This document shows positions 62,972-64,000 of a stretch of 64,000 bases of DNA, in pieces. Both the position numbers and the translations under genes were made by a program. Every line of letters starts with the position of its first letter. Positions within the stretch are counted from its first letter, which is position 1. This stretch comes from Herpetosiphon giganteus. Lineage in GTDB: Bacteria; Chloroflexota; Chloroflexia; Chloroflexales; Herpetosiphonaceae. The notes under the pieces were generated by a model. That model was given only the letters and a program-made list of their open reading frames with translations. It was not told the DNA's origin and searched no databases. The DNA lies in the NCBI RefSeq assembly GCF_016907925.1, contig NZ_JAFBCZ010000014.1, forward strand, positions 1-64,000, written 5' to 3'.

Positions 62972-63330
62972 AACATAGAACATAGAGCGTATTTTGGGCT
63001 ATGCTTTAACGCAGAGGCGCAGAGCAACAAAGTTACGACTGCGCCTTTGTGTTAAAGCAAGATTACGAAGGAGCGTAACCGCGAAGAGCACGAAGAACAC
63101 GAAGGATTATTTTCGCCACAGATTCTACAGATTGGCTTGATTATCGTTCCCATAGCCCAAAGCCAATAGCCCAAAGCCATCGTGTCTCTGCGCCTCTGCG
63201 TTAAAATTGTGATCCACGCAGGACTATTTTCGCCACAGATTTCTAGGATTGGGCTTTTGACTTCTGACTTTTGATTTTTGCCTTCATCCTTCCCCCTATG
63301 TTCTATGCTCTTTGTTCTATGTTCTACCAA
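62950..63330. repeat. Composite repeat array between the MFS and acyl-CoA ligase genes
   Basis: Begins with AGCATAGAACATAGAGCATA and further GAACATAGAACATAG inside the MFS gene end. CGCGAAGAGCACGAAGAACACGAAGG 9-mers follow, with GCCACAGATT copies and CTGCGCCTCTGCG. It ends with TTTTGACTTCTGACTTTTG and TATGTTCTATGCTCTTTGTT heptamers before the ligase gene. No gene lies in it. Confidence 0.88.
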
Positions 63331-63397
63331 TATGGTATGATGGCGCAAATCTATAGCTGAGAGCCAGACCCGTTTCGGAGTGCAAGGAGGCATTTGC

Positions 63398-64000
63398 ATG
63401 CTACGTGGCCTGATGATGGACTATCCGCTGACCGTTGATCGGTTGCTCGACCACGCTTATAAGCTCTACCCCCACAAACGTGTGACAACCAAGCAACCAG
63501 ATGGCTCACTCCACCGCTATTCGTTCGCCGATTTATACCACCGCGTTAAACGCTTAGGGAATGTGATCCACAAACTTGGCATCAACCAAGGTGATCGAGT
63601 CGGTACGTTTGCATGGAACAACTACCAACATCTTGAACTCTACTATGCAATCCCTTGTGCTGGCGCTGTCTGCCATACGCTCAACATTCGGCTTTCGGCT
63701 GAGCAATTGGCCTATATCATCAATCACGCCGAAGATAAGGTGATTTTTGTTGATGCGACCTTGCTGCCGTTGTTCTCCAAGCTAGCCGATAACATTCCTG
63801 CGGTCGAAACCATTGTCTTGATCAATGGCCAACCTGGCATCGAACTCCCCTTCCCCAATGTTGTGCACTATGAAGATTTGATGGCTGCTGCTGAGGCAGA
63901 ATTCGCTTGGCCAGTGACTGACGAACGCCAAGCAATGGGTTTGTGCTATACCAGCGGCACGACTGGCAATCCCAAAGGCGTGTTGTATAGCCATCGCTCG
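63398..64000 (+). CDS. Long-chain fatty-acyl-CoA ligase, partial (runs off the window end)
   Basis: The first 201 codons are visible. AMP-binding adenylate-forming enzyme, probably activating a fatty acid to acyl-AMP and then acyl-CoA. The opening [83 protein letters not shown], and the AMP-binding P-loop [16 protein letters not shown] at the very end fit this family. AAGGAGG lies 7 nt before ATG. It lies beside the MFS transporter across a repeat array. The C-terminal part, with most active-site residues, is outside the window. Confidence 0.92.
   Translation, partial: MLRGLMMDYPLTVDRLLDHAYKLYPHKRVTTKQPDGSLHRYSFADLYHRVKRLGNVIHKLGINQGDRVGTFAWNNYQHLELYYAIPCAGAVCHTLNIRLSAEQLAYIINHAEDKVIFVDATLLPLFSKLADNIPAVETIVLINGQPGIELPFPNVVHYEDLMAAAEAEFAWPVTDERQAMGLCYTSGTTGNPKGVLYSHRS

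Noticed and set aside
1-64000. tRNA genes
   Set aside because: I found no TTCGA-type arm with matching acceptor stem; this is by eye only and a tRNA could be missed.

Overview
The window reads as ordinary chromosome from a filamentous member of the Chloroflexota, most likely Herpetosiphon or a close relative. This is an inference. It rests on the gene content (class II GlpX, an actinobacterial-type inositol-phosphate synthase, a stand-alone mutase large subunit, CHASE3 and STAS signalling proteins, FERxRFEYHPE-repeat glycosidases), on GC content near 50% with purine-rich Shine-Dalgarno sites, and on the many short intergenic repeats. I see no phage, no insertion sequence with a transposase, no CRISPR array and no rRNA or tRNA gene.

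Layout. 0.3-10 kb: AidB-like acyl-CoA dehydrogenase, RsbR-like membrane STAS protein, nitroreductase, a conserved trio (kinase-like SCO1664 family, DUF3090, histidine phosphatase), HU, small membrane proteins and a 1-Cys peroxiredoxin. 9.5-12.2 kb: two-component pair. 12.8-17.0 kb: an unusual five-gene operon joining a NuoB-like protein without cysteines, a NuoH-like membrane protein, an ABC exporter and a GlpB-like flavoprotein. 17.1-20.2 kb: two related secreted GH-A glycosidases. 20.3-22.9 kb: nadC and a nicotinate phosphoribosyltransferase with an NrtR-like operator. 23.3-29.2 kb: acyl-CoA mutase, ATPase, glpX and rho with a C-rich leader. 29.7-32.5 kb: MscS channel, monooxygenase, beta-lactamase-fold hydrolase and YhhN. 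32.8-35.9 kb: a structured leader, then a DUF2520 protein, panB and a HAD phosphatase. 36.1-39.5 kb: inositol-lipid genes. 40.2-46.3 kb: sensor kinase, small membrane protein, MocR-type aminotransferase, EamA transporter and ilvE. 46.4-50.1 kb: repeat-built secreted protein, two methyltransferases and a lipoprotein. 50.1-58.3 kb: a six-gene surface-polysaccharide operon behind a good promoter and a TGTGA-N6-TCACA operator. 58.4-64 kb: birA, an ABC-F ATPase, an MFS transporter and the start of a fatty-acyl-CoA ligase.

The intergenic DNA is as notable as the genes. Most gaps over 250 bp hold composite arrays of heptamers (GAACATA, GGATGAA, AAAAGTC types) and 9-mers (CACGAAG types). Their orientation always follows the flanking gene: purine-rich after a gene and pyrimidine-rich before one. 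Three genes take their stop codon from such an array. A second family is a 170-200 bp GC-rich palindromic MITE-like element; one copy has perfect 14-bp terminal inverted repeats and a 6-bp target duplication.

The best candidates for something undescribed are the five-gene redox/ABC operon, the leader RNA before the DUF2520-panB pair, and the orientation rule of the heptamer arrays.
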